12,215 nucleotides of DNA, taken from NCBI GenBank assembly GCA_023136735.1, contig JAGLQQ010000170.1, forward strand, positions 1-12,215. The letters are read 5' to 3'. This document shows positions 12,161-12,215 of the stretch, in pieces; the stretch's first letter is position 1, and each line of letters opens with the position of its first letter. The notes below the pieces were generated by a model, which saw nothing but the letters and a program-made list of their open reading frames with translations, was not told where the DNA came from and did no database searches. Origin of the DNA: Candidatus Omnitrophota bacterium. GTDB taxonomy: Bacteria > Omnitrophota > Gorgyraeia > B26-G9. Made by a program: the position numbers and the translations under genes.

Positions 12161-12215
12161 TTTATAAGGGTCATTCTTAATTAAGTTGAGTAGATTACTA
12201 TAACTTAATGATTTG

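Noticed and set aside
12181..12208. Inverted repeat TTAAGTT / AACTTAA after tatD as a terminator
   Set aside because: It is only 7 bp, all but two pairs A-T, with a 14-nt loop and no T-run, and it is cut short by the window edge.
1..12215. CRISPR array, tRNA, rRNA or phage genes
   Set aside because: I saw no regularly spaced direct repeats, no cloverleaf-like or rRNA-like segments and no phage-type proteins.

Overview
The window carries 14 recognisable protein genes, one of them cut by the left edge and one a broken remnant. All are on the + strand. The DNA looks moderately AT-rich. The organism is a Gram-negative-type (diderm) bacterium, because the window encodes an OprB-like outer-membrane porin and secreted proteins with classical signal peptides. 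The gene style would fit an uncultured diderm lineage such as Omnitrophota or a relative: a short MetG without a C-terminal tRNA-binding domain, a tmk-holB-ricT-metG-tatD housekeeping run, a GIY-YIG repeat remnant, and an iron locus with FeoA-FeoA-FeoB plus DUF4198. That placement is only a guess.

Left and middle (1-7117) form a metal-homeostasis island. It starts with the end of a NifU-type Fe-S scaffold gene, followed by a NikR-type nickel regulator and a DtxR/MntR-family regulator. Next is the ferrous-iron transporter operon feoA-feoA-feoB with a small secreted Cys-rich protein. A second transcription unit encodes a periplasmic DUF4198 protein and an OprB-like porin. Three copies of a 16-bp palindrome, GTTAG-N6-CTAAC (one with a single-base change), lie in front of the DtxR-family gene (716-731), feoA (1297-1312) and the DUF4198 gene (4931-4946). 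The second and third copies also share almost the same AT-rich promoter block. The simplest reading is a self-regulated DtxR-family regulon. It would control a full route for a divalent metal, probably Fe(II): porin in the outer membrane, DUF4198 and the Cys-rich protein in the periplasm, and FeoB in the inner membrane.

Two small non-autonomous elements interrupt the spacers. One (4774-4911) has perfect 15-bp inverted ends and carries the first part of a GIY-YIG nuclease gene with its own ribosome binding site. It sits exactly between the feoB operon and the promoter of the DUF4198 gene. The other (7256-7439) is a 184-bp, hairpin-filled, MITE-like element. Its ends match, from memory, the 14-bp terminal repeat of IS26 (IS6 family). 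The gene-free stretch 7118-7602 also holds a GC-rich hairpin after the porin gene, a long AT-rich hairpin, and a possible promoter for the next operon.

Right (7603-12160) is an ordinary housekeeping operon with overlapping or closely spaced genes: thymidylate kinase (tmk), DNA polymerase III delta-prime (holB), the PSP1/RicT protein (ricT), methionyl-tRNA synthetase (metG) and a TatD-family metal-dependent hydrolase. The last 55 bases hold no recognisable gene.
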